Source of the DNA: Luscinia megarhynchos
Lineage: Eukaryota > Chordata > Aves > Passeriformes > Turdidae
Assembly (NCBI GenBank): GCA_034336665.1
Contig: CM067585.1
Coordinates: forward strand, 1,239,001-1,303,000
DNA length: 64,000 nt
Direction: 5' to 3'
Position numbers and translations under genes: made by a program. Of the stretch, positions 23,001-31,772 are shown piece after piece (position 1 is the first letter of the stretch; every line of letters starts with the position of its first letter). Under the pieces are notes generated by a model that was given only the letters and a program-made list of their open reading frames with translations, was not told the DNA's origin and did not search any database.

Positions 23001-26000
23001 TCTCCCTCCCTTCTCAAGGGTGACATCAAAAGTTTTCAGATGTTTTCCAGAGCTGGAATAACAAAACTTGGAGTTGTTTGGAGGCAGGATGTGGGATCCT
23101 GGAGATGAATGGTTCTGCTGTGACCTTGTCTGGGAGCCTCCATGTGCTTGCCTGGGGCTCTGGGGGTTTGCAGCACATGGAAACAGCCCCATGGACTCAG
23201 GGCCCTGTCCCTGCCATGTGTGTGACCAGAGTGGGGCTGGGGTTTGGAAATGAGAGCAGGGAGCTGCCACTCCCAAGGGGTTCCATCTCCACTGAGTGAG
23301 CAATGAAATTTATCTTTGTGGTTGTTCAGCATTTTGTGCTTTCCTGGGTCTGATGTTTCCTTGCAGCTTCTGGAGTTTTTTTCCTCTTCCTAAAGATTTC
23401 TCTCTTGAGACACTCCAGGATCCTCACCCCTTTTTTCTCACCTTGCCTTCCCAGTGTTCCCAGCTCTGGTTTTGCCTCCTGCTGAGCCCCACAGCATTCC
23501 CAGGCTGGAGCTGGTTCAGGTCTCTGTGGGGGTGGCACTGGTGTGACAGTGCCACATCTTGGGTGGCAGCACTGAGCCCTGTCCTGCCCCATAATCCCTG
23601 GAAAATGGGTGTGAGGGAGAAGGGAGAGGCTGGAGCACCCCGAGGGAGCTGGGAGGGCTCAGCTGGAGAGAAGGAGACCCTGACAGGAGGGACAGCTGGG
23701 GGTGCTGCCAGGGAGTGAGAGCAAACAGCCTCAGGCTGTGCTGAGAGAGGCTTAGGCTGGATTCTGGGGAAAATCCTTCAGAGAAAGGGCTGATAAAGCT
23801 GTCCCCAGCCCTCATAAAGCACTGCTGGTGCTGCTGAGCCCTGGCTGGGCTGGCTGACCTTGGCCCACACAGTCCCCAGTGCCAGGGGCAGGCTGAGCCC
23901 TGCAGCCCGTGTGGGACAGCCCAGCTGTGCCCCTGCTCTGCTGAGCAGCTCCTGTGTGTCCCTGCTGGGGGAGGCAGGGGCAGGGGCAGGCTGAGCCCTG
24001 CAGCCCGTGTGGGACAGCCCAGCCGTGCCCCTGCTCTGCTGGGCCGGGGCTGAGCAGCTCCTGTGTGTCCCTGCTGGGGCTGGGGGAGGCAGGGGCAGGG
24101 GCAGGCTGAGCCCTGCAGCCCGTGTGGGCAGCCCAGCTGTGCCCCTGCTCTGCTGGGCCGGGGCTGAGCAGCTCCTGTGTCCCTGCTGGGGCTGGGGGAG
24201 GCAGGGGCAGGGGCAGGCTGAGCCCTGCAGCCCGTGTGGGCAGCCCAGCCGTGCCCCTGCTCTGCTGGGCCGGGGCTGAGCAGCTCCTGTGTCCCTGCTG
24301 GGGCTGGGGGAGGCAGGGGCAGGGGCAGGCTGAGCCCTGCAGCCCGTGTGGGACAGCCCAGCCGTGCCCCTGCTCTGCTGGGCCGGGGCTGAGCAGCTCC
24401 TGTGTCCCTGCTGGGGCTGGGGGAGGCAGGGGCAGGGGCAGGCTGAGCCCTGCAGCCCGTGTGGGCAGCCCAGCTGTGCCCCCTGCTCTGCTGGGCGGGC
24501 TGAAGCAGCTCCTGTGTCCCTGCTGGGGCTGGGGAGGCAGGGGCAGGGCAGGCTGAGCCCCTGCAGCCTGTGTGGGACAGCCCAGCTGTGCCCCTGCTCT
24601 GCTGGGCCGGGGCTGAGCAGCTCCTGTGTCCCTGCTGGGGCTGGGGGAGGCAGGGGCAGGGGCAGGCTGAGCCCTGCAGCCCGTGTGGGACAGCCCAGCT
24701 GTGCCCCTGCTCTGCTGGGCCGGGGCTGAGCAGCTCCTGTGTCCCTGCTGGGGCTGGGGGAGGCAGGGGCAGGGGCAGGCTGAGCCCTGCAGCCCGTGTG
24801 GGCAGCCCAGCCGTGCCCCTGCTCTGCTGGGCCGGGGCTGAGCAGCTCCTGTGTCCCTGCTGGGGCTGGGGGAGGCTGAGCCTGCTGCTCCTGCTGCCTT
24901 TGTCTTCCAGGGAAACCTGCAGTGTGAGCGAGGCAAACCCCTGCAGTGAAATCCTCCACGCCTGCTGCTCACACAACCTCAAATTTGGGGGTTCAGATCC
25001 ATCTCAAAGCTCCTTATGAGCTTCACTCCACGTGGAACAGCTCATCCCTGAGCTGGCTTTGGATGGCCTTTGGGGTTGGGGCTTTTATGACTTTGCTGCT
25101 CTTTTCCCCACCTTGGGGAAGATTTCCAGATTTTCCTGCAGCTCTTCATGTGAAAAGCACACCTAGTGTGTTTGCTCTGTGACCTGTGGCTCCTCCAGCC
25201 TTGGTCCATCCTCAGTTTTACTGGTTTTACTGGTTCTTCCATGGCACATTGTCTTAATCCAAATTTTTCTGAATGTGGCTGTCTTTATTTACTGGCCCTA
25301 GGCTGGGTTCTTCTCCTCAGCTTCATTCCAACAAAGGAGGAGCAAAAACAACAAAGGATGCAAAAAACACCTTTAGATTGATGTAATGAATCTTGTTTGG
25401 AATGAAATTGGGTGGTGGAATGAGGATAAAAAATCAGATTAAGAAGCCTAGAAGGATTCCTGGCACACCCCTGGGGGTGCAGACAGACTTTAGAAATCCA
25501 TTTTTTCACAAGGACAAGACACAAAGTCTTGGAATGGGATCATAACTCCTCAAAAGGGTTTGGTGAGAAATATTTCAACTTGCTGGAGAGTTCTGGGCAC
25601 TCCCCTCTTATCTCAACCCCAAATACCTCTAGGAGGAAGGAGCTGTAACATTCTGAGAGCACAGCCTGGAGCAGTTTCCTCACAGGGGCTGGAGGGGCCC
25701 CCTTGCAGGAGTTTTGGAGCAGTAGGAAGGAATTCCATAGGAGCAGCACTCAGGCTGCAGCCCAGGCTGCTGCAGGGGCCTGGGGAGAGGCTTTTGGAGC
25801 ACTTTGGTTGGGTGCTGCTGTGATAATTGCATAGGTGGAGCAGGATGTGCAGGGAGCCATGAAGTGCAGCTCTGGGTGTGTGAGCCCTCTGCACTGAGAG
25901 CTGCTTGGGCCAAATCCTCTGCAAACATTCCCCCAAAATGCAGTTTGGAGTGCTGGGTGTGCCAAGCTGGGCTGAGCCCAGCCAGCAGCTGCAGCTCAGG

Positions 26001-29000
26001 GCACAAAGCTGGGCTAGCTGGGCAGAGCCTGAGCTGGGAGCAGCCCCTGCACAGAGTTCCCTGCTGACAGAGCAGTGCTGAACCCCCAGGGCTGCTGGGC
26101 TGGAGCAGGGCTGTGCTCTGGAGCAGGGCTGTGCTCTGGAGCAGGATGCACTGGAGCAGGATGCCCTGGAGCAGAGCTGTGCCCTGGAGCAGGATGCCCT
26201 GGAGCAGGATGCACTGGAGCAGGATGCACTGAGCAGGATGCACTGAGCAGGATGCACTGAGCAGGATGCACTGGAGCAGAGCTGTGCTCTGGAGCAGGAT
26301 GCACTGGAGCAGAGTTGTACTCTGGAGCAGGATGCACTGACCAGAATGCTCTGGAGCAGAGCTGTGCCCTGGAGCAGGATGCTCTGGAGCAGGATGCACT
26401 GGTGCAGGAGGTTTTTGCAGCTCTTTCTGCTGCTACTGAAAATCACAAACCCCTGGGAAGGGTTGGGTTGGTCGGAGCTTGAATCCCCCCAGTGCCCCCC
26501 TGCCATGCCAGGGACCCTCCCCTGCCCCAGGCTGCCCAAAGCCCCTCCCGGCCTGGGGCAGCCCCTGCTTTGCTCAGCTCTCTGCTTCCTGCTGCACCTC
26601 CAGCCCAGCTGTGCTGATGTGCTGTGCTGCCTGCACTTCTGCACTGAACAGCCAGAGAATCATGGAATAGGGCTTGGAGAAACACAAGGATCACTTAGTT
26701 CAGCTCCTGGCCCTGCTCAGGATGCCCAAGGACCCCACTGTGTGCCAGAAAAGCCATTTGTCTCCCCTGGAGTGATCTTGCCTCCAGAAAGGGGAGAGTG
26801 AGGGTTTGTTGATTTTTTCCAGCCAGCACAATGCCCACTTGTGCTTTTATGTCCCTTGATCCATCCCCAGGAGTGTGTGGGACATCCTGTCTTGCCCTCA
26901 CATCCTGAGAAAGTTTCCCAAGCTCTGCAATGATTCTGTTGGTCTTGTCAAACTTTCTCACCATGTGCACGGGCTGGAAAAGCTTGAGAAAGTTCTCCTT
27001 GCTGAGGATTTAACTCCTTCCCATCCTCTCAGCATTGGGAGGATTTACTTCTGCCTTTCTTCTGTGGCTCAGGGACTTTGTGGTGAGTCTGTTGTTGCCC
27101 CACAGGAGCACAGACTCAATTTTGGGTGACATTTTTTGCTGTTATGGAGCTAAAATGTGCCGAGGCTCTGGTGGGTGTGGAGTGACTCCATCCTCTGCTC
27201 CCTTCCCTGGAATGCCAGAGGACTCTGCTGGATGCTCAGCTCTGAGTGTTTTCTTTGCTCTCCCAGCTCCCTAGAAGAGTTGTTCAGTTTGATTAAATTT
27301 AAGCTGCCAGCTCCTTTCCTTGTCCCCCAGCTGACAGCCTGGGCTTGGTGCTTGGACACCCAACCCACTTTGGGCACAGCTGCTTAGCAGCTGGGCTGGT
27401 CAGAGCTGAGCTGAGCTTGCTGGGCCACATTCCTCACTGGAGCTGTCCCAGGGCTTTGGTCACCTCAGTGGCCACCTCTGTTCTCTGAAACCCTCCTTGG
27501 CTTCTTTCCTTGTGTCCTCAAATTGGGCAAAAATGTTCAGCCCCCCTGGAGCCAGGCTGGGAGAGCTGGGGGAGAGGAGAAGCTCCAGCAGAGCTCAGAG
27601 CCCCTGGCAGGGCCTGGAGGGCTCCAGGAGAGCTGCAGAGGGACTGGGGACAAGGCAGGAGGGACAGGACACAGGGAATGGCTCCCACTGCCAGAGGGCA
27701 GGGCTGGGGGATCCTGGCAGGAATTGTTCCCTGGGATGGATTCCCAGAGCAGCTGTGGCTGCCCTGGATCCCTGGCAGTGCCCAGGGGCAGGTTTGGAGC
27801 AGCTGGGGCAGTGGGAGTGTCCCTGGGGTGGCACTGGGAGCTTGTTCAGGTCTCTTCCAACCCAAACCCCTCAGAGCCTTTAGGCAGGAAGGTTCCTCAG
27901 GCCGTGGATGAAGTTGGTGGATCCTGGTGCTGCAGCTTTGCATGAACCATGTGCAGGGCTCAGTTATTTTAGGGGCTCATTCACCTGCTTCCCTTTGCTC
28001 CCCAGAGCCCAGGGAGGAGCAGCTAGCTGGGTTTTTGCAGGATGGGTTTGCCAGGCCCTTGGAGCTGCTGGCAGCACTCCTGCTCCCTCTGGAAGGGGAT
28101 GCAGCAGCACAGGCTCAGTCAGATCCTCTCCCTGTGTTCTGATTAAATATGCCCAGATTGCCATCCTGCATCATCCACCAGTGCAGATCTGCCTTGGGGT
28201 GATGCCAGTGCCCCCAGGGCTGATCTCAGGGTAATCCCTGCCTGCTGCCTCATCACACTCCTCAGACTGGAGGGTTTAGATCCATTCCAAAGTTCCTTCC
28301 AGGCTCTGTTCCAGACCAGCTGCTCTCGAGCTGCAGCTTTTGTTTCAGGGTTTGCAGAAGCACAGCATGGGGGGCTCTGAGGGGGGAGAGCAGGAGAGGA
28401 GGGTGGAAGAGAAGTTTGGGAACAGGAGAGTGTATGAAGGAATCAGCAGGATGGGGAGCCCTGGGGAGCTGGGGAGCAGGAAGGGGAACAGAGCAAGTTG
28501 GGGAATGGGAGGGGATGGTGAAATCTTAGGGAGGTTGTGCAAGAACCACATCCTGCAGGAGGGCACCGAGCTCACCCTGCTGCAGGAGCTGCCCTGGGCT
28601 CTCCTGGAGCAGCCATGCTCCCATCCTGGCAGCTGGGGCTGCAGGGGTGCTGCTCATGGCTGCTTTACAAACCCATTTCTTAGGCAGAAAAAGCTTCATC
28701 TTTCCAACTTGCATTAACAAAATAATGGAGTGAGAGCAAGAACTCTCCTTCCATGAATTATCCAGTGTTTTCCAGCCTTGGATTTCCCTCTGTGCCCCTG
28801 CAGCTGAGGGTGGCAGTGGTGCTGAGCTGCTGCCTGCTGGGGCACAGGGCCCTTTCCATGCAGGAGCAGCCCAGAAGAGAGCAATCCCTCATTGCCAGGC
28901 CTGTCTGTGTTTCCCTAGGAGAAGAAGAAGAAGAAGAAGAAGCACAAGGCCCAGCAGTCCTCAGAGTCAGACTCAGACAGCTCTGCCTGGGACAGCGATG

Positions 29001-29092
29001 GAGCTCAGCCCTGCAGCAAGAGGCACAGGCACTCGGGGCAGCCCAGCATGGCTCCCAGGAAGAAGAAGAAGAAGAAGAAGCACAAGAAGTAG
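14001..29092 (+). CDS. ZCCHC17: ZCCHC17, S1-domain and zinc-knuckle nucleolar protein (complete, seven coding exons)
   Basis: A nuclear/nucleolar RNA-binding protein linked in the literature to ribosome biogenesis and splicing. Coding exons are 14001-14042, 15627-15684, 17140-17240, 17322-17417, 18257-18353, 21734-21882 and 28919-29092, giving 717 nt or 238 residues, close to human length. An S1 RNA-binding domain spans roughly residues 14-90 (VAAVTDYGAFIKIPGCRKQG; DVGDKVWVKLIGKE). A CCHC zinc knuckle CKKCGCKGHFAKEC (C-x2-C-x4-H-x4-C) is at residues 125-138. An acidic patch PEEEEEE follows, then a Lys-rich tail with a Ser/Asp stretch. The start MEPLPELYSIFQG matches the family after its variable leader. 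It diverges from SNRNP40 and converges on FABP3. All phases agree and no frameshift was found. Confidence 0.96.
14095..14735. repeat. minisatellite, GGTGTGCTC-based units
   Basis: Nested repeats of GGTGTGCTCTGGGTGTGCTC with the higher-order block GGTGGGAATGGATGCTCT. It fills the first part of ZCCHC17 intron 1. Confidence 0.87.
14765..14835. repeat. short tandem repeat, about 24-bp unit
   Basis: Three units of AACAGGCACACTCGGCTGYG in ZCCHC17 intron 1. Confidence 0.75.
14925..15545 (+). mobile_element. composite of CR1 LINE fragments
   Basis: Shows CR1 motifs GAAGCTCCAGCAGAGCTCAG, ACAGGGAATGGCTCCCACTG, GGATGGATTCCCAGAGCAGC and GGATCCCTGGCAGTGCCC. A non-CR1 stretch follows, then a second 3' part ending near CTTCCCTTCCCAACCC. 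The 15.11-15.43 kb part is duplicated in intron 4 (17.43-17.76 kb). Confidence 0.7.
15627..15684 (+). CDS. ZCCHC17: ZCCHC17 coding exon 2 (S1 domain start)
   Basis: Encodes VAAVTDYGAFIKIPGCRKQ plus one base of a Gly codon. The acceptor is TCTCCCCAG and the donor GTTTGT. Confidence 0.94.
15885..16265. repeat. AT-rich minisatellite, about 33-bp unit
   Basis: About eleven units of GGGATGGGGTTTTGCTAAAT followed by TCTGTTTATTTT, in ZCCHC17 intron 2. Confidence 0.87.
16738..17060. repeat. tandem duplication of a roughly 163-bp unit
   Basis: Two head-to-tail copies from AGGATTATCAGCTCCAAGC through AACTGCAAATCTGAGGGTCA, to GTGTAAATGCACATTCTTSC and CACACCC. Copies differ at scattered bases. It lies directly upstream of ZCCHC17 exon 3. 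AT-rich 16266-16737 shows no feature I can support. Confidence 0.85.
17140..17240 (+). CDS. ZCCHC17: ZCCHC17 coding exon 3 (S1 domain)
   Basis: Encodes GLVHRTHLSSCRVDRPSEVV then DVGDKVWVKLIGKE. The acceptor is GTGGCCAG and the donor GTAACC. Confidence 0.94.
17322..17417 (+). CDS. ZCCHC17: ZCCHC17 coding exon 4 (end of S1 domain)
   Basis: Encodes VKDDKLQLSLSMKVVHQGTG then KDLDPNNVSLEW. The acceptor is TGTTCCAG and the donor GTAAAT. A CR1-containing duplicated block starts about ten bases inside the following intron. Confidence 0.93.
17428..18115 (+). mobile_element. CR1 LINE fragments in ZCCHC17 intron 4
   Basis: Two CR1 pieces in the sense direction, each with ACAGGGAATGGCTCCCACTG and GGATTCCCAGAGCAGCTGTG. 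The first shares a non-CR1 insert (TTTTTGGCTCGTGGGTTTTG; TGTTTGGGGCAGATTCTCCC) with the copy in intron 1. The second begins at CCCCTGGAGCCAGGCTGGGA. Confidence 0.7.
18257..18353 (+). CDS. ZCCHC17: ZCCHC17 coding exon 5 (zinc knuckle begins)
   Basis: Encodes DERKKRTFRDYTRQKITLEA then VLNTVCKKCGCK. Two AG acceptors lie four bases apart (CCCAGTCAG). Only the downstream one keeps the frame (E-W-D-E-R, matching the family E-Q-E-E-R); the upstream one gives W-S-G-stop. The donor is GTGGGT. Confidence 0.9.
18408..18560 (-). mobile_element. CR1 LINE 3' fragment (antisense)
   Basis: Reads ACAATCCCAGGATGGCTGGG then GTGGAAGGGACCTTAAATCC, the complement of a CR1 3' end, and AGCCACAGCTGCTCTGGGCA at the other end. 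Confidence 0.72.
19085..20790. repeat. minisatellite, about 33-40-bp unit with paired E-boxes
   Basis: Around forty-five units of GTGTCACCTGCCCAGGTGAT followed by CAGAGCCATCC or CCCCACACATCC variants, in ZCCHC17 intron 5. Each unit contains the inverted pair CACCTG-CC-CAGGTG, two E-boxes able to form a short hairpin. Confidence 0.9.
21003..21260. repeat. two-copy tandem duplication, about 130-bp unit
   Basis: Two copies running from CTTAAAATATTATTTTAAAG to CTGCTTTTTAATAATGGTGT, in ZCCHC17 intron 5. They differ by a few bases. 21261-21733 has no supported feature beyond the polypyrimidine tract of exon 6. Confidence 0.85.
21734..21882 (+). CDS. ZCCHC17: ZCCHC17 coding exon 6 (zinc knuckle ends, acidic region)
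   Basis: Completes the knuckle with GHFAKEC, then FMQPGGTKYSLIPEEEEEE, an Ala/Gly stretch, and SAKKRKK. The acceptor is a T-run followed by GCAG; the donor is GTATGA. Confidence 0.94.
22528..22622 (-). mobile_element. CR1 LINE 3' fragment (antisense)
   Basis: AGAATCCCAGAGGGGTTTGG then GTTGGAAGGGACCTTAAATC is the complement of a CR1 3' end. It lies in ZCCHC17 intron 6. Confidence 0.72.
23885..24880. repeat. minisatellite, about 112-bp unit
   Basis: Nearly nine units of GGCTGAGCCCTGCAGCCCGT, then GTGGGACAGCCCAGCYGTGC, CCCTGCTCTGCTGGGCCGGG and GGGGGAGGCAGGGGCAGGGG. Homogeneity is high between neighbours. Long open frames across it are artefacts of a unit length that avoids stops. The rest of intron 6 at 22623-23880 and 24885-26090 shows no supported feature. 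Confidence 0.9.
26095..26408. repeat. minisatellite, 15-17-bp CTGGAGCAGGATGCA unit
   Basis: About twenty units of CTGGAGCAGGATGCACTGG with GCTGTGCTCTGGAGCAG variants, in ZCCHC17 intron 6. Confidence 0.88.
26650..26770 (-). mobile_element. probable CR1 LINE fragment (antisense)
   Basis: GAGAATCATGGAATAGGGCT then GATCACTTAGTTCAGCTCC resembles the complement of an old CR1 3' end. It is short and diverged. Confidence 0.5.
27540..27880 (+). mobile_element. CR1 LINE 3' fragment
   Basis: Contains CCCCTGGAGCCAGGCTGGGA, GAAGCTCCAGCAGAGCTCAG, ACAGGGAATGGCTCCCACTG and a 3' end near CTCTTCCAACCCAAACCCC. ZCCHC17 intron 6. 27881-28918 shows no supported feature. Confidence 0.75.
28919..29092 (+). CDS. 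ZCCHC17: ZCCHC17 terminal coding exon 7 (Lys-rich tail)
   Basis: Starts E followed by seven Lys, then a Ser/Asp stretch (QSSESDSDSSAWDSD) and a second Lys run ending KHKK-stop. The acceptor is TTCCCTAG. The Lys runs are likely nuclear/nucleolar targeting signals, inferred from composition. AAG-triplet runs make this exon prone to length variation. Confidence 0.93.
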   Translation, partial: EKKKKKKKHKAQQSSESDSDSSAWDSDGAQPCSKRHRHSGQPSMAPRKKKKKKKHKK

Positions 29093-29334
29093 CCCTGGGG
29101 TGAGCAGGGCAGGCTGGGCTGTTCCTGGGGCAGCCAGCAGGGACCAGCAGCTGCTCCAGGGACAGGGAGTTCTGAGTGACAGGGCTGTGGTGTTACAGGT
29201 GTTGGCCTTGCTGTGAGCTGTCCTTGTCACCCTGGGCACGGGCTGCCCCTTTGTGCCACAGCTGCTGCCAGCACAGGCTCGTGGCAGCCTGCAGGGCACC
29301 CACAGCTGGTGTGCTGCTGGAGCTGCTGCCAGCT

Positions 29335-29820
29335 CTGGGGACAGCTGGGGGACAGCAGCCCTGGGCTGGGGTGGCACAGGCAGGCCCACAGTGTGCTGGG
29401 CACAGGGTTTGGTGTGACTGGTGGCACCAGAAGCCGTTTGCTGGGCTGGGGTGGCACAGGCAGTCCCACAGCTGCTGGGGACAGGGTTTGGTGTGGCTGG
29501 TGGCACCAGAAGCCCAGGGCTGGGCTGGGGTGGCACAGGCAGTCCCACAGCTGCTGGGGACAGGGTTTGGTGTTACTGGGGGACAGCAGCCCTGGGCTGG
29601 GCTGGGGTGGCACAGACAGTCCCACAGTGTGCTGGGCACAGGGTTTGGTGTTACTGGGGGACAGCAGCCCTGGGCTGGGGTGGGGTGGCAGAGACAGTCC
29701 CACAGTGTGCTGGGCACAGGGTTTGGTGTTACTGGGGGACAGCTGGGCTGGACTGGGCTGGGGTGGCACAGACAGTCCCACAGCTGCTGGGGACAGGATT
29801 TGGTGTCACTGGTGGCTCCA
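29335..29820. repeat. minisatellite in the ZCCHC17 3'UTR, about 62-bp unit
   Basis: About eight units of CCTGGGCTGGGGTGGCACAG, RCAGTCCCACAGYTGCTGGG and GACAGGGTTTGGTGTTACTGG. Alternate units carry CAGTGTGCTGGGCAC. Confidence 0.87.
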
Positions 29821-29975
29821 GAACCCCCTGGCACAGCTCTGGGCTGCAAACCTGCCCCAGCTCCCTTGGTCTCTGCAAACACTGGGACTGGAGCAGCAAG
29901 GAGCAGATGGGGGAGTGGAGATACTGGGGAGTAAACACGAACCTGGAGTGTTTGCTGCCTTGGAAAGGGATGGAA

Positions 29976-29981
29976 AATAAA
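29976..29981 (+). terminator. ZCCHC17: ZCCHC17 poly(A) signal
   Basis: Canonical AATAAA in GGAAAATAAACCTGCC, about 0.9 kb after the stop codon, followed by a T/G-containing stretch. Confidence 0.65.
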
Positions 29982-30351
29982 CCTGCCCTCTCCAGCTGTA
30001 CTTTGGACTGGCTCCTTTCTTCTGCACCCTCCACTCTTCACCTTGGGTGGGGGAAGCACAGCCCTGGCTGCGTGGAGGAGATGGCAAGGGCTTTTTTGGG
30101 AAGTTCTGGCTGCTTCCTGAGGCTCCCTGGGGTGGGAAGGGGGGTGTGGTGAGGTAGGGCATAGGAGAAGCTTGTGGAAGGAGCATAAATCTTGTAACTA
30201 GGCTGAAGGTCAGGGGAAGGGATGGCAGGGGGAGTGTGCCAGGAGCAGCTGGGCCTGCTGGGGCTCTGGGGATGTTCTTCATGGTGCCACCACCTTCCCG
30301 GAGATGTGTCCAGCAGGGAATGTCCCCAGGGGCACAGGCACAGCCCTCAGT

Positions 30352-30740
30352 GAGTGACTTCAGCTCCAGTGATTCCAGCTCCAATGATTCCAGCTTTAGT
30401 GATTCCAGCTCTAGTGATTTCGGTTCAGGTGATTTCAGTTCAGGTAATTCCAGCCCTAGTTATTTCCAGCTCTAGTTATTTCCAGCCCTAGTGATTTCAG
30501 TTCAGGTGATTCCAGCTCTACTGATTTCCAGCTGCAGTGATTCCAGCTTTAGTGATTCCAGCTCTAGTGGTTTCAGTTCAGGTGATTCCAGCCCTAGTGA
30601 TTTCAGTTCAGGTGATTTCATTCAGGTGATTCCAGCCCTAGTTATTTCCAGCCCTAGTTATTTCCAGCCCTAGTGATTTCAGTTCAGGTGATTCCATTCA
30701 GGTGATTTCAGTTCAGGTGATTCCAGCTCTCCTCTGAAGT
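30352..30740. repeat. minisatellite, 14-15-bp GTGATTCCAGCTCTA unit
   Basis: Many units of GTGATTCCAGCTCTA, GTGATTTCAGTTCAG and TTATTTCCAGCCCTA in the ZCCHC17-FABP3 tail-to-tail interval. No gene was seen in 30010-31465. Confidence 0.87.
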
Positions 30741-31464
30741 CTCTCTCGGCTGACACAAAGATGAGGAGCAGGAGCCTCATAGAGCATTCCACAGAGAGCA
30801 AAGCCTTTGTTGCAGGAGGGTTCTTCTCTCTGTGAAGGTGCCAGGGGCAGCACCTCCCTCTAACAAAAAACTGATTTATATGGGAAAGGCGGGGGTGGGG
30901 CAGAGAAGAGGGCAGACAGTCTGCGAGCCCAGGGCCGAAACAGGGAAGGAGAGCAAGAGGGGCCGGGCTGTTGGTGCAGAGCAGCGCGGTGGGGGTGGCT
31001 CTGCCCAGCACAGCTGCAGCGGCTGGTTCGGGAGCTCTGGCTCTGGGGCTGTCCCGGATGCTTTTGGCCCTGAGGGGAGCACCGGGCGCTGCCCTGCCCA
31101 GGGAGGAGCCTCTGGCTCTGCAGGGGCTGCGGTGGCAGCTCTCGGCACCGGCAGCGGGAGGAGCTGCGAGCGCTGACCCCTTTCCTCCCCGGCGCTTCCC
31201 GGCCCGCGCCCCCCTTGGGGCCATTCCCTGCCAGTCGCGCCACCGGGACTCGGGACCGGTATCGCGGTGAGCCCGTGCCTCCGGCCGGGCCGCGGGGCTC
31301 CCTCCGGGCCGGAGCTGCTGCGGGGCTGGACAGTCCCGGCAGGGCTCCTTTCTGACCAGAGCTGAGCCACAGCGGAGAGGCTGAGACGCGCCGCGGGACC
31401 CCCGCCCGTTCACCCATCCCCGCCCTCAGAGCCGCCTTTTCCCCAGTAAACCGAGCACAGAGCT

Positions 31465-31718
31465 GTAACAACACCTTTTCTTTATTTTTCCGTGCGACTT
31501 CTCCCACTGTCGATTACAAAAGAACCCAACAACGAAGCGCGAAAGCACCGCCCGAGCCCCGGAGTCGCGGCGGGCGGGGCGGCCCCGGGCGGCGGCTCCG
31601 AGCCCCGGGCGGCGGCTCCGAGCCCCGGGAGCCGCGGCGGCCGCGGGCCGGGCGGGCCGGGGTGGCACCGGCGACAGGCGGGGTGGCACCGGCGACAGGC
31701 GGGGCGCCGCCGCAGCGG
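31465..31718 (-). other. FABP3: FABP3 3' untranslated region
   Basis: Runs from the stop codon to just past the poly(A) signal. It is GC-rich and carries two small tandem duplications: CGGGCGGCGGCTCCGAGCCC twice and GGGGTGGCACCGGCGACAGG twice on the plus strand. The end is inferred. Confidence 0.6.
31481..31486 (-). terminator. FABP3: FABP3 poly(A) signal
   Basis: AATAAA on the minus strand within AAAAATAAAGAAAAGG, about 235 nt after the FABP3 stop codon. It is the first canonical signal in the 3'UTR. Confidence 0.75.
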
Positions 31719-31772
31719 CTATGTCGCCTTCTCGTAGGTGCGGGTGGACACGACGTTGCCCATGGTGAGAGT
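31719..31772 (-). CDS. FABP3: FABP3 exon 4 (coding part)
   Basis: Encodes [17 protein letters not shown] and a TAG stop. The acceptor is GCCCGCAG. Met stands where many FABP3 proteins have His (TLTHG). Confidence 0.96.
   Translation of the reverse strand, partial: TLTMGNVVSTRTYEKAT

Larger units (their letters stand above)
29093..30005 (+). other. ZCCHC17: ZCCHC17 3' untranslated region
   Basis: Follows the stop codon and ends shortly after the AATAAA at 29976-29981, the first good signal downstream. Over half of it is a minisatellite. The exact cleavage site is inferred. Confidence 0.6.
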
